Positions 41,205 through 50,605 of a stretch of DNA of 64,000 nucleotides are shown piece by piece; within the stretch, counting starts at the first letter, position 1; each line of letters begins with the position of its first letter. The position numbers and the translations under genes are program-made. The DNA lies in contig NZ_CP097457.1 in NCBI RefSeq assembly GCF_024029895.1, forward strand, positions 186,001 through 250,000, in the 5' to 3' direction. This DNA comes from Buchnera aphidicola (Periphyllus lyropictus). GTDB lineage: Bacteria; Pseudomonadota; Gammaproteobacteria; Enterobacterales; Enterobacteriaceae. A model generated the notes under the pieces. It worked only from the letters and a program-made list of their open reading frames with translations, was not told the origin of the DNA and ran no database searches.

Positions 41205-42326
41205 ATGAATATTATAAAAAAAAAAGTTGGATTAGTAGGTTGGAGAGGAATGGTAGGATCTGTTTTATTAAAAAGAATGATTAAAAAAAAAGACTTTAAT
41301 AAATTTATTTCAATTTTTTTTTCTACTTCTGAAGTTGGAAAAAAAAATCCATTTAATTTTAGTTATTCTAATAAAATTTTAAAAGATGCTTATAATATAG
41401 AAGAATTAAAAGAATTAGATATTATTATAACATGCCAAGGAAGTGCTTATACTAATAAAATTTATCCATTATTACGTTTTTCTGGTTGGTCAGGATATTG
41501 GATTGATGCTGCTTCAGATTTAAGAATGAAAAAAGATTCTTTAATTATTTTAGATCCTATTAATAAAAAAAATATTATTAATTCAATAAATAACGGTATT
41601 AAAACTTTTGTTGGTGGAAATTGTACTGTTAGTTTAATGATGTTAGCTTTAGGAGGATTATTTAAAAATAATTTAATAGAGTGGATATCTTTTTCTACTT
41701 ATCAAGCGGCTTCTGGAGGAGGGTCTGGATATATATTAGAATTATTAAAACAAATGAAATATTTAAATAAAAGTTTACTTAATAATTTAAAGAATTTAGA
41801 ATCTATTTTAAATGTGGAAAAAATTTTAACTAAAATTACTAAAAATGATAGTTTTCCAACTAATTTTTCTATAGTACCTTTAATAATTAATTTAATCCCA
41901 TGGATTGATTCTAGTTTAAAAAATGGTCAAAGTAAAGAAGAATGGAAAATGGAATCAGAAACAAATAAAATTTTATGTCGATCTAATACAAATAAAATTT
42001 TAATTGATGGAACTTGTGTAAGAGTAAATTCTTTACGTTGTCATAGTCAATCTTTTTTAATTAAATTAAAAAAAAATATTAATTTAAATGAAATAGAAAA
42101 AATAATATCTAATCATAATAAATGGGTACGAATTATTCCAAATAATAAAGAATTTAGTATGAAAAAATTAACTCCATTATCTGTAACAGGAACTTTAAAT
42201 ATTCCTATTGGAAGAATTAGAAAATTAAGTTTAGGTCCAAAATATTTATCTGCATTTTCTATCGGTGATCAATTACTATGGGGGGCAGCTGAACCTTTAA
42301 GAAGAATGTTAAAATTTTTAATTTAA
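41205..42326 (+). CDS. asd: Aspartate-semialdehyde dehydrogenase
   Basis: NADPH-dependent step towards lysine, threonine and methionine, nutrients supplied to the host. NADP loop VGLVGWRGMVGS, active-site Cys140 in VGGNCTVS, YQAASGGGSGY, SREEW-like SKEEWKMESE, and the substrate His in LRCHSQSF. 373 residues against 367 in E. coli. No clear ribosome site precedes the ATG; the 234-bp gap to yhgN holds the promoter but nothing distinctive. It works with lysA in this window. Confidence 0.97.
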   Translation: MNIIKKKVGLVGWRGMVGSVLLKRMIKKKDFNKFISIFFSTSEVGKKNPFNFSYSNKILKDAYNIEELKELDIIITCQGSAYTNKIYPLLRFSGWSGYWIDAASDLRMKKDSLIILDPINKKNIINSINNGIKTFVGGNCTVSLMMLALGGLFKNNLIEWISFSTYQAASGGGSGYILELLKQMKYLNKSLLNNLKNLESILNVEKILTKITKNDSFPTNFSIVPLIINLIPWIDSSLKNGQSKEEWKMESETNKILCRSNTNKILIDGTCVRVNSLRCHSQSFLIKLKKNINLNEIEKIISNHNKWVRIIPNNKEFSMKKLTPLSVTGTLNIPIGRIRKLSLGPKYLSAFSIGDQLLWGAAEPLRRMLKFLI

Positions 42327-42365
42327 TATTTTTTAAAGTTTAAAATTTTTAAATTATATAAAAAA

Positions 42366-42596
42366 TTATTTTTTTTTTATTAAATAAGAATAAGGCATTT
42401 TAGATATATTTTTTTTTATTAAGATATAATTTGAAAAATTACATAAAAAGATAATTTCTCTTTTTAAAGTTATATCATCTGAAATAATTAAAATTAATTC
42501 TCCGATTTTTGTTGATCGGAGTTTTTTTCTTAAAAATAACATTGTATCTGGACATCTTAAACCTTTTAAATTTATTATTTTTTTTTTAATATTCAT
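42366..42596 (-). CDS. tusA: Sulfur carrier protein TusA
   Basis: First carrier of the Tus sulfur relay, taking persulfide from IscS. Signature LKGLRCPDTMLFLRK with the sulfur Cys15 (E. coli ALGLRCPEPVMMVRK) and the C-terminal PYSYLIKKK (E. coli PYRYLIRKGG). 76 residues against 81. Together with tusE in this window it implies that s2U34 tRNA thiolation is kept; TusBCD and MnmA would have to lie elsewhere. Convergent with asd. Confidence 0.93.
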   Translation of the reverse strand: MNIKKKIINLKGLRCPDTMLFLRKKLRSTKIGELILIISDDITLKREIIFLCNFSNYILIKKNISKMPYSYLIKKK

Positions 42597-42670
42597 TAAT
42601 TAAAACACTTTTTTAGAAAAAATTTTGTTAAATTTTTATATATTATATTTTTAATATTAATAAAATTTTT

Positions 42671-43660
42671 TTAATTAAATATAATAGATATTTCTTTTAA
42701 TATAATCCAAATTGATTCTTCTTCTATTTTTTCTATAGATAGTTCAATCCAATTTAAAGATTTTATTATTTTTAAAAATTGATTATAAGTATTTTTTTTG
42801 CTAGCTCTTATGTAAATTTTTTTATTATATCCCCATATTTTTTTTTTTTTTAAAAATAATTCTTTAAATTTTATATTTGTTTTTTTTAATATAATTAAAA
42901 TTACAATTTGATTTTCTAAATATCTAACTAATCCTAAAGGAGATACTTTTTGTATGTACAAAGAATGTAATGTTAAAAGAGATTTTTTATTTTTTCCTAA
43001 AAATAAATAATTTATCCATTGAAAAATATTTTTTGTTTTATCATCTAAAATTACTTTTTTTATGTATTTTTTTTTAATTTTTTTTTTTAAAAATATGAGT
43101 GATAAAATATCTAAGCTTTGATTTAAAAGTAAAATATTTGAATTATATTTTTTGTATAGATATTTTTTTGCTGAATTCGTAATAGAATTTTTTTTTAAAT
43201 ATTTTTTAATCCAATATAAACATTCTTTTTTTGTAAAATTAAAACATGGTATAATTATTTTTTTTTTAGGTAAAATCTTAATAAAATTAGATTTAATAAT
43301 ATTTTTATAATATAAATTATGAATAATAATAATAATTATATTTAATTTAAAAATTTCTTTATTTTTTTCAAAATTTAATAAAATTTTTTTAGTAATGTTT
43401 TTTATTTTTATGTTTAAAATTATTATTTTTTTTTTATGAAAAAAATCAATTTTTTTACATTGATAAAAAAATTTTTCCCAATTTTTATTTTTTATTATTT
43501 CAATATTTTTTTTAAATTTTATTCCGTTTTTATTTATTTTTTTTAATATTATTTCTGTATATTTTTGAATAAGAAAATATTCTTTTCCATAAATAATATA
43601 ACAAGATTTTATTTTTTTTTGAATATTTTTTAATATATTTTTTAAATTTAAGTAATTCAT
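42671..43660 (-). CDS. holA: DNA polymerase III delta subunit (HolA)
   Basis: Wrench subunit of the clamp loader that opens the beta ring. 329 residues (343 in E. coli). Weak but colinear similarity: KSCYIIYGKEYFLIQKY (E. coli AAYLLLGNDPLLLQES), IFQWINYLFLGKNKKSLLTLHSL (E. coli PFHWVDALLMGKSKRALHILQQL), and SPLGLVRYLENQIVILI. Position right after leuS fits, with lptE, which lies between them in E. coli, lost. Pairs with DnaX here. Confidence 0.9.
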   Translation of the reverse strand: MNYLNLKNILKNIQKKIKSCYIIYGKEYFLIQKYTEIILKKINKNGIKFKKNIEIIKNKNWEKFFYQCKKIDFFHKKKIIILNIKIKNITKKILLNFEKNKEIFKLNIIIIIIHNLYYKNIIKSNFIKILPKKKIIIPCFNFTKKECLYWIKKYLKKNSITNSAKKYLYKKYNSNILLLNQSLDILSLIFLKKKIKKKYIKKVILDDKTKNIFQWINYLFLGKNKKSLLTLHSLYIQKVSPLGLVRYLENQIVILIILKKTNIKFKELFLKKKKIWGYNKKIYIRASKKNTYNQFLKIIKSLNWIELSIEKIEEESIWIILKEISIIFN

Positions 43661-43692
43661 TAGATTTTATTTTTTATAATATATATATTTTT

Positions 43693-46218
43693 TTATTTTT
43701 TTGTAATAAAATTTAAAATTTTTTTAGGAATAAAAAACATTTTTTTTATTTTTTTATTTTTTAAATTTTTAATTATTTTTTTATTTTTCATAGCTAATTT
43801 TAAAATTTTGTTTTTTGATAAATTTTTTTTTATTAAAATTATGCAATACATTTTTCCATCAATTTGTATAATTATTTTTATTTTTTTTTTAATAATTAAT
43901 TTTTTATTTACATTCGGCCATTTATTTATTTTAAAAAAACTAATTTTTTTAAATTTAGATAAAATTTTATAGCTAAAATGAGGAGTAAAAGGGTTTAATA
44001 ATTTTAAAATTGTAATAAGACATTTTCTATTTAAAAAAAAATATTTATTTTTATCTATTTTTTTTTTTTTTATATATTTAAAAAATTTCATTATTCTAGA
44101 AATAGAAGTATTAAAAGATCTTTTTTCTTTTATTTCTTTTGATACATAAAGTATAGTTTTATTTAAATTAGAATATATTTTTTTTTGTTTTGAATTTAGT
44201 TTTGATACTTTTATTTTTTTAATTTTTTTTTTATTAAAAATATTTTTGTAACACATATTCCAAATTTTATTTAGAAATTTATGTATTCCTTTGATGTTTG
44301 ATTCTTTCCATTGTAAATCAGATTCAATAGGTGCTGAAAACATTATAAATAATCTAATTGTATCTGCTCCATATTTTTTTATGAATTTTTTAGGTTCTAT
44401 TCCATTATTTTTTGATTTAGACATTTTTATCATTCCAGCATGAATTATTTTTTTTCCATTTATTTTTTTTATTGAAGAAATTTCTCCTTTTTTATTTTTT
44501 TTATATTTTATTTTATTTTTGTTAATCCATACGCGAACATTATCTTTATTTAAATAATAAAATGCATCTGATAATACCATTCCTTGACATAAAAGTTTTT
44601 TTACTGGTTCATTTGTTTTTACTAAATTAAAATCTCTTAGTAATTTATGATAAAATCTAAAATATATTAGATGCATAGTTGCATGTTCTATACCTCCAAC
44701 ATATTGGTCTACTGGTAGCCAATATTTAGAAGCTAAATGATTAATCATTTTTTTTTTAAAATGAGTACAAGTATATCTTACATAATACCATGAAGATTCT
44801 ATAAATGTGTCAAATGTATCAATTTCTCTTTTAGCTTTTATTCCATTTATTTCTATTTTTGCCCATTTTTTTAATATTTTCTTTTTTTCTTTATAATTAG
44901 ATATTTCTGGAAGTAAAACAGGTAATTTTTTTTTTGGAATTGTAAGAATCAATCCAGATTTAGTAGTTGCCATTGGAATTGGAGTTCCCCAATATCTTTG
45001 TCTAGAAATATTCCAATCTTGTAATTTATATTTTATTTTTTTTTTTCCTATTTTTTTTATCTTAATAATTTTATTTATTTTTTTTAATTTTCTAATTTTT
45101 TTTTTAATATTTTTTTTATTTTTTTCTATTTCTTTTTTTAAATATTTTTTTTTGTTAATTTTATTTTTTAAATAAAATTTATTTTCTTTTAAACTATATT
45201 TAGGTGAAGAAATAATTATTTCTGTTCCATATTTTATAAATACAAAATTTGCAATCCATATTGGTAATTTATTATTATTAATTGGATTAATTGCAAAAAT
45301 TTTGGTATTTATTCCATAATTTTTTATTTTTTTAAAATTTTCAGTAGAAGTTAATTTTTTTTCTTGTTTTTCTATAAATTTTTTTATTTTATTATTACTT
45401 TTTGCTATTTTTTTTGCAAATTTATGATCGGGAGAGATTGCAATATATTTAGAATCAAATAAACTATAAGGTTTAGTAGTGTATGCTTTGATAATTTTAT
45501 TATTATTTTTAATATTTAATTTTATTTCTATTCCTTTAGATCGACCTATCCAATTTTTTTGCATTTTTTTTACTTTTTTAGGCCAATGTTTTAAATTTTT
45601 TATACCTTGATATAACTCTTCTGCATATTTTTTTATTTTTAGGTACCATTGAGACATTTTTTTTAATTTAATTTTTTTATTACATCTCCAACATTTTCCT
45701 TTTATTACTTGTTCATTTGCTAATACTGTTTGATCTTTTTCACACCATTTAACAAGTGAAGTTTTTTTATAAGCTATTTTTTTTTTATAAAGCTTAATAA
45801 AAAACCATTGTTCCCATTTATAATATTTAGGATTACATGTAGAAATTTCTCTACTCCAATCATAACTAAAACCTAAATATTTTAGTTGTTTTTTCATATA
45901 TTTAATATTTTTAGATGTCCATTTCTTTGGATTTTTTTTATTTTTAATTGCTGCTTCTTCTGCAGGTAATCCGAATGAATCCCACCCTATTGGTTGAAGA
46001 ACATTTCTACCTAACATTCTGTAATATCTTGAAATAACATCACTAATAGTATAATTTCTTACATGACCTAAATGAAGTTTTCCTGAAGGATATGGTAACA
46101 TTGGAAGACAATAGTATTTTTTTTTTTTAAAATCTTCAAAAACTTTAAATGAATTTTTTATTTCCCATTTTTTTTGTATTTTTTTTTCTATTTCAATAGG
46201 ATTATATATTTTTTTCAT
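43693..46218 (-). CDS. leuS: Leucyl-tRNA synthetase with degraded editing site
   Basis: Class I synthetase. Synthetic site intact: LPYPSGKLHLGHVRNY (HIGH motif, 47-52), WDSFGLPAEEAAI, the zinc domain CWRC, and KMSKSKNNG. 841 residues (860 in E. coli). The CP1 editing domain is present in length but its site is not: E. coli TTRPDT (247-252) is TTKPYS here at identical numbering, and the PGHD motif carrying the essential Asp345 is PKYS. So Arg249, Asp251, Thr252 and Asp345 are all changed. Deacylation of mischarged tRNA is unlikely. Gene start MKKIYNPIEIEKKIQKKW matches the family. Confidence 0.96.
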   Translation of the reverse strand: MKKIYNPIEIEKKIQKKWEIKNSFKVFEDFKKKKYYCLPMLPYPSGKLHLGHVRNYTISDVISRYYRMLGRNVLQPIGWDSFGLPAEEAAIKNKKNPKKWTSKNIKYMKKQLKYLGFSYDWSREISTCNPKYYKWEQWFFIKLYKKKIAYKKTSLVKWCEKDQTVLANEQVIKGKCWRCNKKIKLKKMSQWYLKIKKYAEELYQGIKNLKHWPKKVKKMQKNWIGRSKGIEIKLNIKNNNKIIKAYTTKPYSLFDSKYIAISPDHKFAKKIAKSNNKIKKFIEKQEKKLTSTENFKKIKNYGINTKIFAINPINNNKLPIWIANFVFIKYGTEIIISSPKYSLKENKFYLKNKINKKKYLKKEIEKNKKNIKKKIRKLKKINKIIKIKKIGKKKIKYKLQDWNISRQRYWGTPIPMATTKSGLILTIPKKKLPVLLPEISNYKEKKKILKKWAKIEINGIKAKREIDTFDTFIESSWYYVRYTCTHFKKKMINHLASKYWLPVDQYVGGIEHATMHLIYFRFYHKLLRDFNLVKTNEPVKKLLCQGMVLSDAFYYLNKDNVRVWINKNKIKYKKNKKGEISSIKKINGKKIIHAGMIKMSKSKNNGIEPKKFIKKYGADTIRLFIMFSAPIESDLQWKESNIKGIHKFLNKIWNMCYKNIFNKKKIKKIKVSKLNSKQKKIYSNLNKTILYVSKEIKEKRSFNTSISRIMKFFKYIKKKKIDKNKYFFLNRKCLITILKLLNPFTPHFSYKILSKFKKISFFKINKWPNVNKKLIIKKKIKIIIQIDGKMYCIILIKKNLSKNKILKLAMKNKKIIKNLKNKKIKKMFFIPKKILNFITKK

Positions 46219-46327
46219 AATTTTCTTATAAGTTTTTTTTTTTATTTTTTATGTTTTATTTTTTAAAAAATTTTTTTCTTTTTATGTTAAAAATTTTAAT
46301 TAATTATTTTTTATTTAATTTATTTTT

Positions 46328-46906
46328 TTATTTTTTAATACAAAAATTTTTATGATTAATATTTTTTAAAATTGTTTCAAGAACATCTTCTATTGTAACT
46401 AATCCAGTAATTACTCCAAATTCATCTACAACAATAGCAATATGATTTCTTTTTATTCTAAATTCTTGTAATATTTTATCTAAACGTTGACTTTCAGGAA
46501 CAATAACTGCAGGTCTTATTATATTTTTTAAACAAAACTTTTTTTTTGAATTTTTTATAAATTGAAATAAATCTTTAGCTATTAAAAATCCATAAACTTG
46601 AGTATTATTTTTACTTATTACAGGAAATCTTGAATGTTTTGATTTAATAATTTTATTTAAACATGTATTTAATTGATCATTAATTTTTAATTTTGTTATT
46701 TTAATTCTAGGAATCATAATGTCTTTTACTTTTTTTTTTTCTATATTTATAACTCCTTTAATCATATAATAAGTATGTTTATTAATAAATTTATTTTTTT
46801 TTGCTTCTTTAATTATTAATAAAAATTCTTTTTTATTTTTTAATTTATCGTCAAACATTCTATTTAATAACAAAGAAAATAATCCTTTTTTTTTATTTTT
46901 ATACAT
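46328..46906 (-). CDS. corC: CorC/HlyC-type CBS-domain protein, C-terminally truncated
   Basis: Start MYKNKKKGLFSLLLNRMF matches E. coli YbeX/CorC (KKGFFSLLLSQLF). Two CBS domains follow: VKDIMIPRIKITKL, SKHSRFPVI and HIAIVVDEFGVITGLVTIEDVLE. It stops at 192 residues, while the E. coli protein has 292, so the whole C-terminal transporter-associated domain is gone; only 109 bp separate it from leuS and no remnant is seen. The family is linked to Mg/Co resistance. lnt, which follows in E. coli, is absent. Confidence 0.88.
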   Translation of the reverse strand: MYKNKKKGLFSLLLNRMFDDKLKNKKEFLLIIKEAKKNKFINKHTYYMIKGVINIEKKKVKDIMIPRIKITKLKINDQLNTCLNKIIKSKHSRFPVISKNNTQVYGFLIAKDLFQFIKNSKKKFCLKNIIRPAVIVPESQRLDKILQEFRIKRNHIAIVVDEFGVITGLVTIEDVLETILKNINHKNFCIKK

Positions 46907-46980
46907 ATTTATCTCATTAGAATAATTTTATATTTAAAAAAACATTATTTAATTAATTAATTTTTGTATATTTTAAAATT

Positions 46981-47439
46981 CTATTTATTATAAAAATATG
47001 GATTTTTAAATCCTAAATCAAGCATTGTTTTTATTTCTAATTTTTCCATTTTTTGTTGATTTAATAAATTTTCGTGTTTATATCCAATTAAATGTAATAT
47101 TCCATGAATTATTATATGAGCCCAATATTCTAATATTTCAGTATTATATTTTTTAGCTTCTTGTTGTAAAATTTTTTTACAGATAATTAAATCTCCTATT
47201 AATAATAATTTTTTTTTTTTATCTTTAAAAATAGAAAAAGTTAAAATATTTGTAGCTATTTTTTGTTTTCTGTATTTATAATTTATTTTTTTTATTTCAT
47301 ATTTTTTTACAATTCTAATTGTAATAATAGATTTTTTAAAAGAATTTTTTAATAATTTTTTTATCCATTTTTTAATATTTTTTTTGCTTGGAATATTTTT
47401 ATTTCTTTTACATTTATATTGTATATTTATTTTTATCAT
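46981..47439 (-). CDS. ybeY: Endoribonuclease YbeY
   Basis: Zinc-dependent RNase for 16S 3'-end maturation and ribosome quality control. The H3xH5xH zinc motif is intact: HGILHLIGYKH with His112, His116 and His122. TNILTFSI corresponds to E. coli TNVLSFPF. 152 residues against 155. Upstream lies miaB with a 39-bp gap; ybeZ (PhoH-like), normally between them, is lost. Confidence 0.94.
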   Translation of the reverse strand: MIKINIQYKCKRNKNIPSKKNIKKWIKKLLKNSFKKSIITIRIVKKYEIKKINYKYRKQKIATNILTFSIFKDKKKKLLLIGDLIICKKILQQEAKKYNTEILEYWAHIIIHGILHLIGYKHENLLNQQKMEKLEIKTMLDLGFKNPYFYNK

Positions 47440-47478
47440 TTTATTATTTTTTTATAAAATATAATTTTTTTAAAATAT

Positions 47479-48798
47479 TTATATTTTTCCTTTTAAATTT
47501 TGCATATGAGCTTTATAAATTTTTACATAAATAAGTTTTCCTATTAAATTTTTTGAGCTTTTAAATATTACTGTTCTATTATTATAAGTTTTTCCAAAAA
47601 AATATTTTTTGTTATTTTTATATATTTTTTTTTCAACTAAAACTTTTTGATATGTTCCAATCATTTTTTTGCTAAAAAGATTAGTGTTTTTATTTATTTT
47701 TTTTTGTAAAAGATATAATCTTTTTTTTTTTTCTTTTAATTGAGTTTCGTCTAATAAACGAGATGCTGGAGTTTTTGGTCTTGGAGAGTAAATAAAACTA
47801 AAACTCATATCAAAATTAATTTCATCTATTAATTTTAAAGTTTTATGAAAATCTTTTTTAGATTCACCTGGAAAACCTACAATAAAATCAGAAGTAATTT
47901 GAATTTTAGGTCTTATTTTAATAAGTTTTTTTATTATTTCTTTATATTTTTTTATATTATATGATCTTCTCATTTTTTTTAATATTTTATTCGATCCACT
48001 TTGAACAGGTAAATGTAAATAACTTACTAATTTAGTAGTATTTTTATATGTTTTAATTAAATCATCTGAAAATTCCATTGGATTGCTAGTTGTAAAACGT
48101 ATTCTTAATATTTTCTTAATTTTAGATAATAATTTTATTAATTTTGAAAATGTACAAATAGATCCATCAGAAAATTTACTTTTATAAGAATTTACGTTTT
48201 GTCCTAATAAAATTATTTCTTTAGTTCCATTTTTTGATAAATATTTTGCTTCTGATAAAATATCTTTAGGAAATCTACTAATTTCTTTTCCTCTTGTATA
48301 AGGAACAATACAAAAAGAACAACATTTATTACATCCTTCCATTATTGAAATAAAAGAACTAACTTTTTTTATAGTATTATATTTAAAAAATTTAAATTTA
48401 TTTAAATTATTAGATTTTATATTTATTATTTTTTTTTTTTTTTTTTTTAATTTTTTAATCATTTTAGGTAAACGATGAATTGTTTTAGGTCCAAATATGA
48501 TGTCTATAAAGTTTGCTCTTTTAAAAATTTTTTTTTTTTCTTGAGTAGAAACACATCCTCCAACAGCTATAATTATTTCTTTATTTTTTTTTTTTAAGTA
48601 TTTCCAACGTCCTAATTGATGGAAAATTTTTTCTTGAGCTTTTTCTCTTATAGAACATGTATTTAAAATAAGTATATCTGCTTTTTTAAAATTATTAGTA
48701 ATATGATAATTTAGTTTTTTTTTTAAAACTTTTGAAATTATTGATGAATCATATTCATTCATCTGACAACCCCATGTTTTAATATGTATTTTTTTCAT
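47479..48798 (-). CDS. miaB: tRNA 2-methylthio-N6-isopentenyladenosine methylthiotransferase
   Basis: Radical SAM enzyme that adds the methylthio group to i6A37. The N-terminal UPF0004 cluster Cys are at 11 (GCQMNEYDSS), 48 (NTCSIREKA) and 82 (VGGCVSTQ); the SAM cluster is CNKCCSFC, with Cys156, Cys160 and Cys163. The C-terminal TRAM domain is present but short. 439 residues against 474. First gene of miaB-ybeY-corC. The 90 bp after its start side lead into the thyA ruin. Confidence 0.95.
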   Translation of the reverse strand: MKKIHIKTWGCQMNEYDSSIISKVLKKKLNYHITNNFKKADILILNTCSIREKAQEKIFHQLGRWKYLKKKNKEIIIAVGGCVSTQEKKKIFKRANFIDIIFGPKTIHRLPKMIKKLKKKKKKIINIKSNNLNKFKFFKYNTIKKVSSFISIMEGCNKCCSFCIVPYTRGKEISRFPKDILSEAKYLSKNGTKEIILLGQNVNSYKSKFSDGSICTFSKLIKLLSKIKKILRIRFTTSNPMEFSDDLIKTYKNTTKLVSYLHLPVQSGSNKILKKMRRSYNIKKYKEIIKKLIKIRPKIQITSDFIVGFPGESKKDFHKTLKLIDEINFDMSFSFIYSPRPKTPASRLLDETQLKEKKKRLYLLQKKINKNTNLFSKKMIGTYQKVLVEKKIYKNNKKYFFGKTYNNRTVIFKSSKNLIGKLIYVKIYKAHMQNLKGKI

Positions 48799-48889
48799 TT
48801 TTTTATTTTCTTTTTATTAATTTTTATATGTATTATTAAAAATAATTTTTTAAAAATTTGGTAATTATTTATTTTTTAAAAAATAAATT

Positions 48890-49600
48890 TAAATTTAAAT
48901 TTTTATTTTTTATTTTGGAATAAAAATGATAGTTTTTTATTAAAAAGTTTTTAAATTTATAATGAAAAAATTAATTTAGGTTTATTTTTTAGTATAAATA
49001 TAGGTAATTTTTTAGGTTTTTTTAAAATTTTTAGCTTAAAAAAATAATTTTAATATAAATAAAAATCTAGTTTATTTTAAATTAATTTTTTACTTTAATA
49101 TTATTTTTTTTAATTATATAAATTAAAATAGAACAATTAATTATATTAATATTAAACTAAGAAATACATCAAATGATCTTTAATATATTTAACAAATGAA
49201 GGTATTTAAAATATAAAATTAAAATAATATATAATTATAGAGGGAAATCTATTTTTTTAATATCTTTTGTATTCTAATTAGAAATTATAATTTTTCTTTA
49301 ATCTATATTTTTTAATAATTTTATTATGAAAAAAATTTAATTGATTGTATTATTTTTATTTGTTTTTTTTTTTTTTAATTTTTTCTTTTTTATTAATTAA
49401 TTTATTTTATTATTTAAATATTTAATATTTATATCTACTAATTAAAAATTATAATAATTTATATACTATAAAATAGTAACTCTATTTTTTGGTAATTAAT
49501 GAAAAATTTTTATTAAATTTATTTAAATATGATATTTTAAAATATATAAATTATTTATTCTTATTTTCCATTTTTTATTTTGAATATTTTTTTAATAAAT
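48890..49600 (-). pseudogene. thyA: Thymidylate synthase pseudogene
   Basis: The 816-bp gap between lgt and miaB has no usable frame, but the reverse strand keeps scattered ThyA homology in the right order. Around 49438-49398 it reads VDINIKYLNNKIN (E. coli GDTNIAYLHENNV). Around 49067-48960 it reads DFYLY-stop-NYFF, then LKKPKKLPIFILKNKPKLIF, against E. coli DTHLYSNH and LSREPRPLPKLIIKRKPESIF. Before these, NL...F...R...I fits the FNLQDGF-KR-II region. Stops and small deletions interrupt it. Its length equals a ThyA gene (264 codons), and thyA follows lgt in E. coli. I see no alternative gene. Exact limits are approximate. Confidence 0.85.
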
Positions 49601-49614
49601 TTTAAATATATTTT

Positions 49615-50481
49615 TTATAGTTTTTTAAATTTTTTTGAATTTAATAAAATAATTAATAATATAAAACCGAAAACTATCATTGGAATAGATAATATTTGTC
49701 CTGCTGTATAATTTTTATAAAAAAAACCAATATCTATATCTGGTTCTCTAAAAAATTCTAAAAAAATTCTAAATATTCCATAAAAAATTAAAAATGCACT
49801 AGAAGTAATTCCGAAATTTTTTTGTTTTTTATAAATTATCAATAATAATATAAATAATATTAAACCTTCAAAAAAAAATTCATATAATTGAGATGGATAA
49901 CGAGGTAATACTCCATATTTTTCTATTATTAATTTTAGTTTTGGATTATTTTCTATTTCTCTTAGGTCGTATTGTAAAGAATTTGGAAACAAAAATGAAT
50001 AGGAAGAATTTATTTTTATACGTCCCCATAATTCACTATTTATAAAGTTTCCTAATCTTCCAATACCTAAACCAAAAGGAGATAATAATGATATAAAATC
50101 AGTTATTTTTAAAAATGATTGTTTATTTTTTTTAGAAAAAATAAAACATGTCAATATTATACCTATAAGTCCTCCATGAAAAGACATTCCACCATTCCAT
50201 ATTTTAAATAAATAAAATTTATCTTTTAAAAAATAAAAAAATTTATAAAATAAAATATATCCAATTCTTCCTCCTAAAATTAATCCTATAAAACATGAAT
50301 AAATTAAATTATAAAAATATTTTTTGTTTACGAATTTGTTTTTTTTATTAATTTTTTTTCCATACCAAAGAGAAAATATTAAAGTAATAAAATACGCTAA
50401 TCCATACCATTTTATTGAAATAAATCCAATAGAAATAAAATTTGGATTAATATTTGGAAATAATATATATGTATTTTTCAT
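49615..50481 (-). CDS. lgt: Prolipoprotein diacylglyceryl transferase
   Basis: Inner-membrane enzyme adding diacylglycerol to the lipobox Cys, needed for instance by CyoA here. Seen: about seven membrane helices, SFHGGLIGI with the catalytic His, the signature GIGRLGNFINSELWGR, and RYPSQLYEFFFEG. 288 residues against 291 in E. coli. The following steps (lspA, lnt) are not in this window; lnt is missing from its usual place beside corC. Its former operon partner thyA is a ruin downstream. Confidence 0.96.
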   Translation of the reverse strand: MKNTYILFPNINPNFISIGFISIKWYGLAYFITLIFSLWYGKKINKKNKFVNKKYFYNLIYSCFIGLILGGRIGYILFYKFFYFLKDKFYLFKIWNGGMSFHGGLIGIILTCFIFSKKNKQSFLKITDFISLLSPFGLGIGRLGNFINSELWGRIKINSSYSFLFPNSLQYDLREIENNPKLKLIIEKYGVLPRYPSQLYEFFFEGLILFILLLIIYKKQKNFGITSSAFLIFYGIFRIFLEFFREPDIDIGFFYKNYTAGQILSIPMIVFGFILLIILLNSKKFKKL

Positions 50482-50605
50482 TTTTTTTTTTTTTTGTTTT
50501 ATATTTTTTTTTATTTTTAATTTTAATTTTATAAAAATTTATTTTTTATTAAAAATAAATATTTTTAAAAAATGTTTAAAATTTTATTCATTTAATTAAA
50601 TTTTT

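Noticed and set aside
48799-49614. Possible origin, regulatory RNA or new gene in the large gap before lgt
   Set aside because: Colinear ThyA homology explains it; no DnaA-box cluster, tRNA or stable hairpin was seen.
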